Positions 24,346 through 32,600 of a stretch of 34,739 nt of DNA are shown in pieces; the first letter of the stretch is position 1, and each line of letters starts with the position of its first letter. The DNA comes from Pseudomonas sp. GM49 (GTDB lineage Bacteria > Pseudomonadota > Gammaproteobacteria > Pseudomonadales > Pseudomonadaceae): the NCBI RefSeq assembly GCF_000282355.1, contig NZ_AKJL01000148.1, positions 1-34,739 on the forward strand. Reading direction: 5' to 3'. A program made the translations under genes and the position numbers. Below the pieces are notes generated by a model, which saw only the letters and a program-made list of their open reading frames with translations, was not told where the DNA came from and made no database searches.

Positions 24346-24395
24346 AGGTATACGCCTCGATATCGAACCGATGTATACCTAAACGTATACCTAAA
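24346..24395. promoter_or_regulatory. Integrase arm-type repeats, right end
   Basis: Tandem GTATACCTAAA at 24373-24383 and 24385-24395, plus an inverted AGGTATAC at 24346-24353 touching the integrase start codon. The matching tandem pair is at 6432-6454. Probably integrase or excisionase binding sites overlapping the integrase promoter. Confidence 0.55.
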
Positions 24396-24434
24396 TCGTG
24401 GGGCTGTACAGGAACATACGGGGATATTCAGACA

Positions 24435-24461
24435 CAAAAAAACCGGCTACAAGGCCGGTTT
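24435..24461 (-). terminator. Terminator downstream of tRNA-Leu
   Basis: On the minus strand the stem AACCGGC/GCCGGTT (24441-24447 with 24454-24460) is followed by a run of T. It is carried by the element and is also present at the left junction copy (about 6290-6312), so the tRNA transcript keeps a terminator after integration. Confidence 0.75.
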
Positions 24462-24466
24462 CTCTA

Positions 24467-24498
24467 GGTTTCAGATGCTTACGGGAACATCTGAAACC
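24467..24498. repeat. 11-bp perfect inverted repeat next to the attachment site
   Basis: GGTTTCAGATG (24467-24477) and CATCTGAAACC (24488-24498), 10-nt loop, 7 bp from the tRNA end. An imperfect copy is at the left junction. It may be a recombination-protein site or an RNA processing hairpin. Confidence 0.5.
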
Positions 24499-24505
24499 AT
24501 ACTAT

Positions 24506-24592
24506 TGGTGCCCGAAGCCGGAATCGAACCGGCACGCCCTTACGAGCGGGGGATTTTAAGTCCCATGCGTCTACCAGTTTCGCCATTCGGGC
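24506..24592 (-). tRNA. tRNA-Leu (UAA), integration target
   Basis: An 87-nt leucine tRNA with encoded CCA. The acceptor arms GCCCGAA and TTCGGGC pair, the anticodon loop CTTAAAA gives anticodon UAA, and the T-arm GGTTCGATTCC and long variable arm fit tRNA-Leu. Its 3' end is the attachment site of the island to the left; the tRNA itself is intact. Confidence 0.95.
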
Positions 24593-24742
24593 GGTAGCGC
24601 GGTGAAGCGTCCAGGTTTGCCAAATAACGATCTGGCAGTTCTGACGCCTGTGCAGCAGAGGTGGAAATATATACATCCTGCCCCGGTGAAGCAAGTTCGC
24701 AAATACCCTTTTCAAGACTAAATCTTGCAGGCTACTGCAAAT

Positions 24743-24777
24743 AAAAAAGCTCCGTAAATCATAGATCTACGGAGCTT
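24743..24777 (-). terminator. Terminator between tRNA-Cys and tRNA-Leu
   Basis: A 10-bp stem AAGCTCCGTA (24748-24757) with TACGGAGCTT (24768-24777), followed on the minus strand by TTTTTTA. Rho-independent terminator after tRNA-Cys, or bidirectional. Confidence 0.7.
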
Positions 24778-24786
24778 GTTTATTAG

Positions 24787-24860
24787 TGGAGGCCGAGGTC
24801 GGAATCGAACCGGCGTAGGCGGATTTGCAATCCGCTGCATAACCATTTTGCTACTCGGCC
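24787..24860 (-). tRNA. tRNA-Cys (GCA)
   Basis: A 74-nt tRNA with encoded CCA. Acceptor GGCCGAG pairs with CTCGGCC, and the loop ATTGCAAAT gives anticodon GCA. Confidence 0.95.
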
Positions 24861-24907
24861 TCAAAACATTTGGTATCTAGTAGCGCGACATCAAATGCGT
24901 ACAAACT

Positions 24908-24983
<76 letters not shown>

Positions 24984-25046
24984 GTCTTGGTGTGGCGCAT
25001 TCTATAGAATCCAGAAGCCCCGTCAACCCTTTGATTCAAAAAAGTT

Positions 25047-25607
25047 TTATTTCTTTTCAACGTCGGTCTTCAGATGTGGCCAGGCAGCCCGCAAGTACTG
25101 GACCATCGACCACAAAGTCAGGCCAGCGGACACCATCAGCAAGGTGTAGCCGAGCAAGACCCAGAAACTGAAATCCTTGGGATTGGCTAGCAAGATCACC
25201 AACGCCAGCATTTGCGCGGCGGTTTTCCATTTGCCCAGGTTCGACACGGCAACGTGGGCACGAGCACCCAGTTCGGCCATCCATTCGCGCAGTGCCGAGA
25301 CGACAATCTCGCGGCCGATGATCACGGCAGCTGGCAGCGTGAGCCACAGGTTTCCGTGTTCCTGAACCAACAGTACCAATGCAACCGCAACCATCAGTTT
25401 GTCGGCAACCGGATCGAGAAAAGCCCCGAACGGTGTGCTTTGTTCCAGGCGGCGGGCCAGGTACCCGTCCAGCCAGTCGGTGGCGGCAGCGAATGCGAAG
25501 ACCGAGGCGGATGCCAGGTAGCTCCACTGGTAAGGCAGGTAGAACAGTAAAATGAAGATCGGTATGAGCAGAACGCGTAGAACGGTAATCAGATTAGGGA
25601 TATTCAT
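25047..25607 (-). CDS. pgsA: CDP-diacylglycerol-glycerol-3-phosphate 3-phosphatidyltransferase
   Basis: A 186-aa integral membrane enzyme that makes phosphatidylglycerol phosphate from CDP-diacylglycerol and glycerol-3-phosphate. The CDP-alcohol phosphotransferase signature D-G-x2-A-R-x8-G-x3-D-x3-D is present ([10 protein letters not shown] ... [10 protein letters not shown]). Several TM helices (about 5-25, 29-45, 75-92, 120-140, 148-170). The ATG at 25607 is used; a GTG two codons earlier is possible. It lies 32 nt after uvrC and before the tRNA cluster, the usual Pseudomonas order. Confidence 0.97.
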   Translation of the reverse strand: MNIPNLITVLRVLLIPIFILLFYLPYQWSYLASASVFAFAAATDWLDGYLARRLEQSTPFGAFLDPVADKLMVAVALVLLVQEHGNLWLTLPAAVIIGREIVVSALREWMAELGARAHVAVSNLGKWKTAAQMLALVILLANPKDFSFWVLLGYTLLMVSAGLTLWSMVQYLRAAWPHLKTDVEKK

Positions 25608-25639
25608 CGGCACAACTGGCTACGAGGTGAGGGGGCATT

Positions 25640-27463
25640 CTACTCGCTGTGCAGATTTGCATAAATCAACTCTGCGAGCTTTTTACTGATCCCGGGGGCT
25701 TTGGCAATTTCTTCGATGCTTGCACGAGACAGCTCCTGCAATCCACCAAAATGTTTCAACAAATCCCGCCGACGTGTTGGTCCGACGCCGGCGACGCCTT
25801 CCAGTGTAGACGTCCGACGGGTTTTTCCACGCCGGGCGCGGTGCCCGGTGATGGCAAATCGGTGGGCTTCGTCGCGAATCTGCTGGATCAGGTGCAGCGC
25901 GGGAGAATCGCCGCGCAACGTGAACTCATGTGCAGCGTCGTTCAGGTACAGGGTTTCGAAACCGGCCTTGCGCGTCGCGCCTTTTGCCACACCGAGCAGA
26001 ATCAGATCAGGCACGGCCAATTCATCGAGCACGTCGCGGGCCATGGACAACTGGCCTTTACCGCCATCCACCAACAGGATATCCGGCAGCTTGCCCTCCC
26101 CGTCCTTCAGTTTGCTGAAGCGTCGGGTCAACGCCTGGTGCATCGCCGCATAGTCATCGCCAGCCGTAACGCCCTCGATGTTGTACCGACGGTAATCGGA
26201 TTTGATCGGGCCTTCGGGGCCGAAGACCACGCAGGACGCCACCGTCGCCTCGCCACTGGAGTGACTGATGTCGTAGCACTCGAGTCGTTGTGGAGGCTCT
26301 TCCAGCTTCAACACCTCGGCCAGCGCATCGAAGCGCGCCGTAATGTGCTGACGATTCGCCAGGCGCGCACTCAGTGCCTGCTCGGCATTGGTCACCGCCA
26401 ATTGCTGCCAGCGCGCCCGCGTACCCCGCACGCGATGGCTGATGGTCAGTTCACGACCGCGCAATTCGTCGATGGCGGCGATCAGTGTTGGAAAGTCATC
26501 GTGGACCACATTGACGATCAGCTCGCTCGGCAAGTCGCGCTCAGGACTGCTGATGAAGTACTGGCCGAGAAACGCGGCCATGACTTCAGAAACGTCTTCT
26601 TCAATTCCAACCTGAGGGAAGAAGTTCTTGCTTCCCAGTACTCGCCCGCCTCGCACGCTGATCAAGTGAACACAGGCACCGCCCGGGTTGACGAACGCGG
26701 CAATCACATCCACGTCTCCGGTCCCGCCTTCCATGCTCTGTTGATCCTGAACCCTGCGCAGTAACGCAATCTGGTCCCGCAACTCGGCTGCTCGTTCAAA
26801 CTCGAGATTGATCGCCGCTTCCTCCATCCCGGCGGACAATTCGTCTGTCAGCGCATTGCTGCGTCCTTCAAGAAACATCACCGAATGGCGCACATCTTCG
26901 GCATACACTTGGGGCTCCACCAGCCCGACACAAGGCGCCTTGCAGCGCTTGATCTGGTATTGCAGGCAAGGACGGGTACGGTTCTTGAAAAAACTGTCTT
27001 CGCATTGCCGTACGAAAAACGTCTTTTGCAGCAGGCTCAGGCTTTCGCGAATCGCGCCAGCGCTAGGGTAAGGACCGAAATATTTGCCCTTGGCCTTTTT
27101 CGCACCACGATGAATGCTCAGGCGCGGAAACTCTCCGTCGGAGAGATAGACGTAGGGGTAGGATTTATCGTCGCGCAGCAGAATGTTGTAGGGCGGGCGC
27201 CATTCCTTGATCAGCGTCTGCTCAAGCAGCAAGGCTTCGGTTTCGTTGGCCGTGATCGTCGTTTCGACCTGGGCGATACGCGCTACCAGTGCGGCGGTCT
27301 TGGGGGCAAGCCCGGTCTTGCGAAAGTAGCTCGACAGGCGATTCTTGAGGTTTTTCGCCTTGCCGACGTAGAGCAACCGCGCTTCGCTGTCGAACATGCG
27401 GTACACGCCGGGGCGCCCGCTAACGGTCGACAGAAAGGCGCTCGGATCAAAGGTTTCGGTCAT
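25640..27463 (-). CDS. uvrC: UvrABC system protein C
   Basis: A 607-aa nucleotide-excision-repair endonuclease subunit that makes the two incisions around UvrB-bound damage. The GIY-YIG domain is at about 15-95 (GVYRMFD ... [18 protein letters not shown]), the UVR domain near 203-238 ([20 protein letters not shown]). A central RNase-H-like nuclease domain with [12 protein letters not shown] and [11 protein letters not shown] follows, and the C-terminal helix-hairpin-helix pair is at about 556-605 ([19 protein letters not shown]). Its ATG is 2 nt after the gacA stop, as in enterobacterial uvrY-uvrC, so the two share a transcript. Confidence 0.98.
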   Translation of the reverse strand: MTETFDPSAFLSTVSGRPGVYRMFDSEARLLYVGKAKNLKNRLSSYFRKTGLAPKTAALVARIAQVETTITANETEALLLEQTLIKEWRPPYNILLRDDKSYPYVYLSDGEFPRLSIHRGAKKAKGKYFGPYPSAGAIRESLSLLQKTFFVRQCEDSFFKNRTRPCLQYQIKRCKAPCVGLVEPQVYAEDVRHSVMFLEGRSNALTDELSAGMEEAAINLEFERAAELRDQIALLRRVQDQQSMEGGTGDVDVIAAFVNPGGACVHLISVRGGRVLGSKNFFPQVGIEEDVSEVMAAFLGQYFISSPERDLPSELIVNVVHDDFPTLIAAIDELRGRELTISHRVRGTRARWQQLAVTNAEQALSARLANRQHITARFDALAEVLKLEEPPQRLECYDISHSSGEATVASCVVFGPEGPIKSDYRRYNIEGVTAGDDYAAMHQALTRRFSKLKDGEGKLPDILLVDGGKGQLSMARDVLDELAVPDLILLGVAKGATRKAGFETLYLNDAAHEFTLRGDSPALHLIQQIRDEAHRFAITGHRARRGKTRRTSTLEGVAGVGPTRRRDLLKHFGGLQELSRASIEEIAKAPGISKKLAELIYANLHSE

Positions 27464-27465
27464 TT

Positions 27466-28107
27466 TCAGAGGCTGGCATCGACCATGCCGTGACGAACCG
27501 CCAACAGCGTCAACTCGACATCACTGCTGATCGAAAGCTTTTCGAAGATGCGGTAACGGTAGGTGTTCACGGTTTTCGGGGACAGGCACAATTTATCGGA
27601 AATGATCTGTACTTTCTGGCAGCCGACGATCATCAGCGCGATCTGGATTTCCCGCTCCGACAAGGCATCGAAAGGAGAATCGTTGGTGGGCTGGAAGGAC
27701 TTGATCGCCAGCTGCTGGGCAATTTGCGGGCTGATGTAGCGTTGACCGGCGAACACCAGACGGATGGCCTGGACCATTTCCGGCAATCCTGCCCCCTTGG
27801 TCAGGTACCCTGCTGCACCGGCCTGCAACAGCCGCGTAGGAAACGGGTCCTCTTCACACACGGTCACCGCGACGACCTTGATATCCGGATGACTGCGCAA
27901 TAATTTGCGAGTGGCTTCAAGACCGCCGATACCCGGCATCTTGACGTCCATCAACACCACATCGGGTTTCAGCTCTCGCGCCTTGAGCAGGGATTCCTCA
28001 CCCGACTCGGCCTGGCCGACTACTTGCAGGCCATCGATGTCAGCCAGCATTCGTGTAATGCCTGTACGAACGAGATCATGGTCATCGACTACTAGCACCC
28101 TAATCAA
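27466..28107 (-). CDS. gacA: Response regulator GacA
   Basis: A 213-aa NarL/FixJ-type regulator, partner of sensor GacS. It activates small RNAs that titrate RsmA/RsmE and so controls secondary metabolism and exoproducts in Pseudomonas. The receiver has the acidic pair D8-D9, phospho-acceptor D54 (VLMDVKMP), T82-type switch residue and K105 (LTKGAG). The LuxR-type HTH is at about 145-205 ([20 protein letters not shown] ... [17 protein letters not shown]). The start codon is TTG at 28107, with GAGGTG upstream. This rare start is known for Pseudomonas gacA. Confidence 0.97.
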   Translation of the reverse strand: MIRVLVVDDHDLVRTGITRMLADIDGLQVVGQAESGEESLLKARELKPDVVLMDVKMPGIGGLEATRKLLRSHPDIKVVAVTVCEEDPFPTRLLQAGAAGYLTKGAGLPEMVQAIRLVFAGQRYISPQIAQQLAIKSFQPTNDSPFDALSEREIQIALMIVGCQKVQIISDKLCLSPKTVNTYRYRIFEKLSISSDVELTLLAVRHGMVDASL

Positions 28108-28204
28108 GCAGACACCTCGCGATATGGTCTTATTCGGTTGCCAGACACCTTAGCAAAAAGCATCTGGCAGACCTAGCGGAAAGCGTCAGATTAAAAGTTT
28201 CAAT

Positions 28205-28678
28205 TCATCTTGAAAGGCTTGTTGCAAGCGTGTTGCAGCAATCCCGATCGGAGATGTCCAGCTGCATCCTCAGGAAACATTCGTCCTTGCCCACCACCCT
28301 CAGTCCCTTGCGCTCGTACAACGCTCGGGCCGGGTTGTTTTCAAAAACCGTCAGGCGCAACGCCGGGCGCCGCTCCTGGCGCGCCAGAGCCAGTACCTGA
28401 TTGATCACCCAGGAACCATTGCCCTGACCACGAAACACTTCGACGATATGCAATTCGCGGATGTATAAGGCGCTGGCATCACGGCTCAGACTGACATAAC
28501 CCAGGACATTGTCGCCCCATGCAATCAATCGGTTGTCCCGCCCTGCCCAAGCCACGTCAAACGCCTCGTCCTGCCACAACAAATCATGCTGAATGTAGTA
28601 ACGCAGCATGCTTTTGCAGGTCAGCTCGCGGGCGAACTCCAGGTCATCAGGCGTTGCCGGACGCCATTGGCGCTCCAT
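28205..28678 (-). CDS. GNAT-family N-acetyltransferase
   Basis: A 157-aa acetyl-CoA-dependent acyltransferase. The acetyl-CoA-binding motif is at about residues 82-90, in variant form R-G-Q-G-N-G-S (VFRGQGNGSWVINQVL). The GNAT beta strands LYIRELHIV and LRLTVFENNPARALYERKGL lie before and after it. The acceptor is unknown. The ATG at 28678 is used (GGAG 8 nt upstream); it forms a TGATG overlap with the stop of the nitrilase-family gene, so the two are coupled. Confidence 0.9.
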   Translation of the reverse strand: MERQWRPATPDDLEFARELTCKSMLRYYIQHDLLWQDEAFDVAWAGRDNRLIAWGDNVLGYVSLSRDASALYIRELHIVEVFRGQGNGSWVINQVLALARQERRPALRLTVFENNPARALYERKGLRVVGKDECFLRMQLDISDRDCCNTLATSLSR

Positions 28679-29436
28679 CACGCTGGCTCCACCACCAACA
28701 CCTCCCCGGTCCAGCCCGCGGGATTACGCCGGGCAATGACCATCTGGTTGCCGGTACCGGCGGCGGCCGCAATCAGCGAACCGTCCGACGCCCACACCGC
28801 GCTACGTCCTGCCGACTCCCAGCCACCCGTTGCACCGCCATGGTTGGCCATCAACACCACCATTGAATGGCCAGCGGCGTAGCCCTGTAACAGTGCGGTA
28901 TCCGGGTCGTAGCCTTTTGCAGTGATCAACACACCAGCGGCATATATGCCAGCGCCGTTCTGTGCGGCCATAGCCGCATGATCGGCATGGGTGAAATCTG
29001 CGCACACTGCCAACGCAATGGTATCGGCGCCAATTTTCAGAGGCGCGCCTCCCGATCCCGACGCAAACGCCACCTCCTCCCCCGGATGCAGATGCTGCTT
29101 GCTGTAGACCCCGAGAGAACCATCGGCACCCAATGTCAGCGCGCCAATCAGCACGGGCGATGTGTCCGACAGTCGAATGGGCATGCCGACGACAGCCGTC
29201 ACGCCGACTTCCCGGGCAAAATCACGCAGCGGCTGCAGTACGGCCGCGTCCGGTGCAATAGCCAACTGTGCCGCGAGCCCCCGTTCGTAGCCGGTCAGCG
29301 ATAGCTCCGGGAACACCAGCAATTGCACGCCCTGCTCCGCAGCCACCTGGATGAAATGTTGATGCTTGGCGATATTGCCGGCGAGATCTCCAGCGATGGA
29401 AATCGACTGGGCGGCGGCGAAGGTAAGTGTCGTCAT
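28678..29436 (-). CDS. Nitrilase-superfamily carbon-nitrogen hydrolase
   Basis: A 252-aa hydrolase with the Glu-Lys-Cys triad: E44 in VFPELSLTGY, K113 in GVYSKQHLHPGEE and C145 in IALAVCADFTH. It cleaves a C-N bond in an amide, nitrile or carbamoyl compound; the substrate is unknown. The open frame extends far upstream, but the ATG at 29436 has an AAGGA ribosome site and matches the usual family N-terminus (MTTLTFAAAQ). It is translationally coupled to a GNAT acetyltransferase. Confidence 0.92.
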   Translation of the reverse strand: MTTLTFAAAQSISIAGDLAGNIAKHQHFIQVAAEQGVQLLVFPELSLTGYERGLAAQLAIAPDAAVLQPLRDFAREVGVTAVVGMPIRLSDTSPVLIGALTLGADGSLGVYSKQHLHPGEEVAFASGSGGAPLKIGADTIALAVCADFTHADHAAMAAQNGAGIYAAGVLITAKGYDPDTALLQGYAAGHSMVVLMANHGGATGGWESAGRSAVWASDGSLIAAAAGTGNQMVIARRNPAGWTGEVLVVEPA

Positions 29437-29598
29437 GGTGCGTCCTTGTGACGATGCGTTTTTCATAGAGGCGCAGAGTGTGTCACAACCTTCAGGGCAC
29501 TCAAGCGATAGAAAGCGTTGTCCTTGCCTGATAGCATTTTCTGATTGAATCTGCGTACCGGCCTCTAGTAAGCTCGGTCCATCCATCGGAGACAGACC

Positions 29599-29727
29599 AT
29601 GTTCAACACCCTTTTGCAGCTTCGTACCGCCAGCGCCTTGCGCTCGGTTGCGGCTGCCCGGGTGAACGACGGTTGTGCTCCGGTCAGCTTTTATTTTGGG
29701 TATTGGTTTAGCCACTGGCGCGCCTGA
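29599..29727 (+). CDS. Aromatic-rich leader peptide of the aroF attenuator
   Basis: A 42-aa ORF with GGAGA 6 nt before its ATG. Codons 31-40 read F-Y-F-G-Y-W-F-S-H-W: seven aromatic codons in ten. The segment TGGGTAT (29697-29703), inside the control codons, can pair with ATACCCA (29727-29733) right at the stop codon, giving the pause hairpin of a ribosome-mediated attenuator. A strong terminator follows at 29775-29804. The gene downstream is DAHP synthase, the entry enzyme of aromatic amino acid synthesis. The leader role follows from position and codon content. Confidence 0.75.
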   Translation: MFNTLLQLRTASALRSVAAARVNDGCAPVSFYFGYWFSHWRA

Positions 29728-29774
29728 TACCCACACGGCGCCCACTTTAAACGGGTCGCCACCAGAGAATTCTC

Positions 29775-29815
29775 AACCCCCGGTCGGCCTCCCGACCGGG
29801 GGTTTTGTTTTTTCA
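29775..29815 (+). terminator. Attenuator terminator upstream of aroF
   Basis: A perfect 13-bp GC-rich stem (29775-29787 with 29792-29804), 4-nt loop, then TTTTGTTTTTT. It lies 48 nt after the leader ORF stop and about 260 nt before the DAHP synthase start, in the same direction, so it must be read through for aroF expression. Confidence 0.85.
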
Positions 29816-29862
29816 GCCCCAACACTTTTAGCGACACACCAGACATTTAGAGGATTCAGAAC

Positions 29863-30015
29863 ATGAACTACGCCACTTATTACCGTTACGACAGTTTTAC
29901 CGCCTGGCGATTTACCACCCTCCGCTCGGGACAGCCTGCCGCCTCCGATCGGTCACCCACAGGTGGCAAGTACACACACGCAGCCAATTTGGCCAATTGT
30001 CGAACACCCCAGTAG
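29863..30015 (+). CDS. Second small aromatic-rich ORF between attenuator and aroF
   Basis: A 50-aa ORF with a good AGAGGA ribosome site 8 nt before its ATG. The start is aromatic-rich: M-N-Y-A-T-Y-Y-R-Y-D-S-F-T-A-W-R-F, with four Tyr, two Phe and one Trp in 17 codons. It lies after the attenuator terminator and ends 50 nt before aroF. It could be a second control peptide or a regulated upstream ORF. I do not know a family. Confidence 0.5.
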   Translation: MNYATYYRYDSFTAWRFTTLRSGQPAASDRSPTGGKYTHAANLANCRTPQ

Positions 30016-30064
30016 GGCCGAGTGCGCGGGCATGAACCCGCCACCAGCCCAGGAAGCCTTGAAT

Positions 30065-31129
30065 ATGAACTCGTCCGTCTCTGCACTGCCGCTGTCCACC
30101 TTGAGCCCTGCCAATGAAGCACTGACCATGCGTCTGCCCAGCTCATTGCAACTCAAACAGCAATTGCCCCTCAGCAACGCCCTGACCCGGCAAGTCACCG
30201 CCCACCGCCAGGCGGTTCGCGCGATCCTCAACGGTGAAGATTCCCGTCTGCTGGTCATCGTCGGACCATGCTCGATACACGATCCGAATTCAGCCCTCGA
30301 ATACGCCGGCAACCTTGCCCGCCTCGCCACCGAAGTCAGCGACCAAATGCTGCTGGTGATGCGCGCCTACGTCGAAAAACCCCGTACCACGGTTGGCTGG
30401 AAAGGCCTGGCTTACGATCCGCACCTGGATGGCAGCGATGACATGGCCGCCGGCCTGACGCTGTCCCGCCAGCTGATGCGCGAAATGCTCCGCCTGGGCC
30501 TGCCCGTTGCCACTGAACTGCTGCAACCGATGGCGGCCGGCTACTTCGACGATCTGTTGAGCTGGGTGGCGATTGGCGCCCGGACCACGGAGTCGCAGAT
30601 CCATCGGGAAATGGCCAGCGGCCTGGGCATGCCTGTAGGGTTCAAGAACGGGACTGACGGTGGTGTCGCTGTCGCCAGCGACGCCATGCGTTCCGCCGCC
30701 CATCCCCATCGCCATTTCGGTGTCGATAGCCAGGGACATCCGGCGATCATTCAAACACCGGGCAATGCGGACACTCACCTGGTATTGCGCGGCGGCCATC
30801 GCGGGCCCAACTACGACAGCGCCAGCGTCGCCCAGGTGAACAGCGACCTGACCAGGCTCAAGATTCCGGCTCGAATCATGGTCGATTGCAGTCACGCCAA
30901 TAGCGGCAAAGACCCGTTGCGCCAGCCAGCCGTGTTCAAGGATGTACTTGAACAGCGTCTGCAAGGTGATCGCTCGCTGATCGGCATGATGATCGAGAGC
31001 CATTTATTCGAGGGCTGCCAGCCGTTAAGTTCGTCATTGCAATACGGTGTGTCAGTGACCGATGGCTGCCTTGGCTGGGCCGGGACAGAACAACTGCTGC
31101 TTGAAGCGGCAGATCGGCTACGAGCGTAA
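30065..31129 (+). CDS. aroF: 3-deoxy-7-phosphoheptulonate (DAHP) synthase, class I
   Basis: A 354-aa enzyme condensing phosphoenolpyruvate and erythrose 4-phosphate, the first step of the shikimate pathway. Class I motifs: LVIVGPCSIHDP near residue 58, RAYVEKPRTTVGWKG near 101, GARTTESQ near 173, GFKNGTDG, and RIMVDCSHANSGK near 270. The frame opens at 29963, but the ATG at 30065 has AGGAA 9 nt upstream and matches the usual protein start. Expression is probably controlled by the aromatic-rich leader. The gene symbol is generic; which aromatic amino acid inhibits it cannot be read here. Confidence 0.92.
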   Translation: MNSSVSALPLSTLSPANEALTMRLPSSLQLKQQLPLSNALTRQVTAHRQAVRAILNGEDSRLLVIVGPCSIHDPNSALEYAGNLARLATEVSDQMLLVMRAYVEKPRTTVGWKGLAYDPHLDGSDDMAAGLTLSRQLMREMLRLGLPVATELLQPMAAGYFDDLLSWVAIGARTTESQIHREMASGLGMPVGFKNGTDGGVAVASDAMRSAAHPHRHFGVDSQGHPAIIQTPGNADTHLVLRGGHRGPNYDSASVAQVNSDLTRLKIPARIMVDCSHANSGKDPLRQPAVFKDVLEQRLQGDRSLIGMMIESHLFEGCQPLSSSLQYGVSVTDGCLGWAGTEQLLLEAADRLRA

Positions 31130-31160
31130 AACTACGCCCAATAGCCGGCATCATCCGTCC

Positions 31161-31192
31161 GCCCTCCGGCCTTCATGCGAAGACTGGAGGGC
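31161..31192. terminator. Bidirectional hairpin between aroF and the convergent gene
   Basis: GCCCTCC (31161-31167) pairs with GGAGGGC (31186-31192), with an inner CTTC/GAAG pairing. It lies between convergent stop codons. No long T-run. Confidence 0.5.
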
Positions 31193-31201
31193 AAATGGCA
31201 A

Positions 31202-32266
31202 TCAATGCCCCATCAGGGACTGCACTTGAACCAGTGTCACCCCGGATTGCTGGCGGGTGCCGTCAAGGCGCTCGACTGAACAGGAAACCCGGATCGCGGT
31301 ATCTCGATGCTCCCTCCAGAACCGGTAGGGAACGATGAACACCAACGGCTCGCCCTCGGTGTCCCTGGTTATTTCGCGCTCGTCAGAGTGATTGAATCTC
31401 TCCCCATCGCATTTAAGGTAAATCAGCTCTCCTCTTTCCACCCTGGCGTTTTCGATGACGACGGTCACGCCATCCTGCGCATCATGCAGGTCCACCCAAC
31501 CTTCGTCGGCTTCCAATACAGTGGGTGCAGACAGAGGTCTGCGCTCCAGGATGCCAATCATCAGTGCCGTTACTTCAGAGTAACGAGGACCATGCCCTGC
31601 TTGCTTGACGCAGTAATCGACGGAAACGGTGGAACCCAGATTGAGCGCAATGCACTCCGGGCTGACCCAAAACGACAGTTCGTCCCCCACCGCAAAGGAC
31701 TCGACCTTGAGTGCATCACTGAAACTTGCTTCGACCGAAACGCCAGCCCAGGTCAGCAACACCCAGTCGCCCGCCGCCATGCGCGCATAGGGCTTGATCG
31801 TAACGATCGCCCCTTCTTTCACCCGATCCGGATCAAGCGTTCTACCCACCGCATCGTTTACCGTCGCAGGCAACAGGTCGGATTGCACATCACCTACACT
31901 CAGTTGCAAACGATGAGAGTGCACGGGTTCGGCAAAAAGGGTGCTCGTGAGTGAGTAACCGATTTCGAGTGAACCGCCCTCAAGCGCCGCGATATGTGCG
32001 CTACCCACGGCAAAGATGATGTCCTCGCCGACCCGGTCCTCACTGACAAAACGCGTCACCTGATGATTGCAGGCGAGGCCATCGGTATCCAGCCCCGCCC
32101 AATTCAATAGCAATTTGTCACCGCAGGTCATGCCTGGATAAGGCTGGACCCTGATGACGGCTTTTTTGTCAGAGGGGTTCAGAACGCCGTTTTCCGCCTG
32201 CTCAAGTATGGGAGGTGGCAATGATTGCTGCGCGAGATTCAGGATATCGGGTTCATGAACAGTCAT
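31202..32266 (-). CDS. Ig-like repeat hypothetical protein
   Basis: A 354-aa protein without signal peptide, made of about three repeats of a beta-sandwich-like unit. The repeats are marked by VIRVQPYPGMTCGDKLLLNW, VTIKPYARMAAGDWVLLTWA and VVIENARVERGELIYLKC. This type of repeat protein is common in Pseudomonas and may be surface- or secretion-associated, but I know no defined function. The ATG at 32266 follows GGAG by 7 nt. Convergent with aroF and divergent from the lipase. Confidence 0.7.
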   Translation of the reverse strand: MTVHEPDILNLAQQSLPPPILEQAENGVLNPSDKKAVIRVQPYPGMTCGDKLLLNWAGLDTDGLACNHQVTRFVSEDRVGEDIIFAVGSAHIAALEGGSLEIGYSLTSTLFAEPVHSHRLQLSVGDVQSDLLPATVNDAVGRTLDPDRVKEGAIVTIKPYARMAAGDWVLLTWAGVSVEASFSDALKVESFAVGDELSFWVSPECIALNLGSTVSVDYCVKQAGHGPRYSEVTALMIGILERRPLSAPTVLEADEGWVDLHDAQDGVTVVIENARVERGELIYLKCDGERFNHSDEREITRDTEGEPLVFIVPYRFWREHRDTAIRVSCSVERLDGTRQQSGVTLVQVQSLMGH

Positions 32267-32600
32267 TCATTCGCTCCAGTCCATGGAATAAACACCGAAC
32301 AGGTGCCGGCTTGGGACGGCTATTTAACCCCATGGCAAACAGTCGTGATGTCGGCCACTCACTCCGGCTCGCTCGGAAAATCGATACATACGAAGTAGGT
32401 CTTTGGTCAGCAGGAACCTGATTGCCGTAAAAAGTCCTCAATCTATTCCGACTAAGGCCTCAACCGCTCTTGAACATTCGCACTTGTTCTATTCCGCTTT
32501 CCGCAAATTTCGGCGGACATTTCATACATCGCGCCAACCTCGAGTGTTTTAGAGTGAAGCGCCATGCAGTCCCAACGAACATCTGCGAAAAGGTATGAAC
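32267..32600. other. Divergent promoter region of the Ig-like and lipase genes
   Basis: About 330 bp without a gene; presumably holds both promoters. I see no clear operator or repeat. Confidence 0.5.

Noticed and set aside
25649..26764. Long plus-strand frame of 371 codons
   Set aside because: Antisense to uvrC, no ribosome site, low-quality composition.
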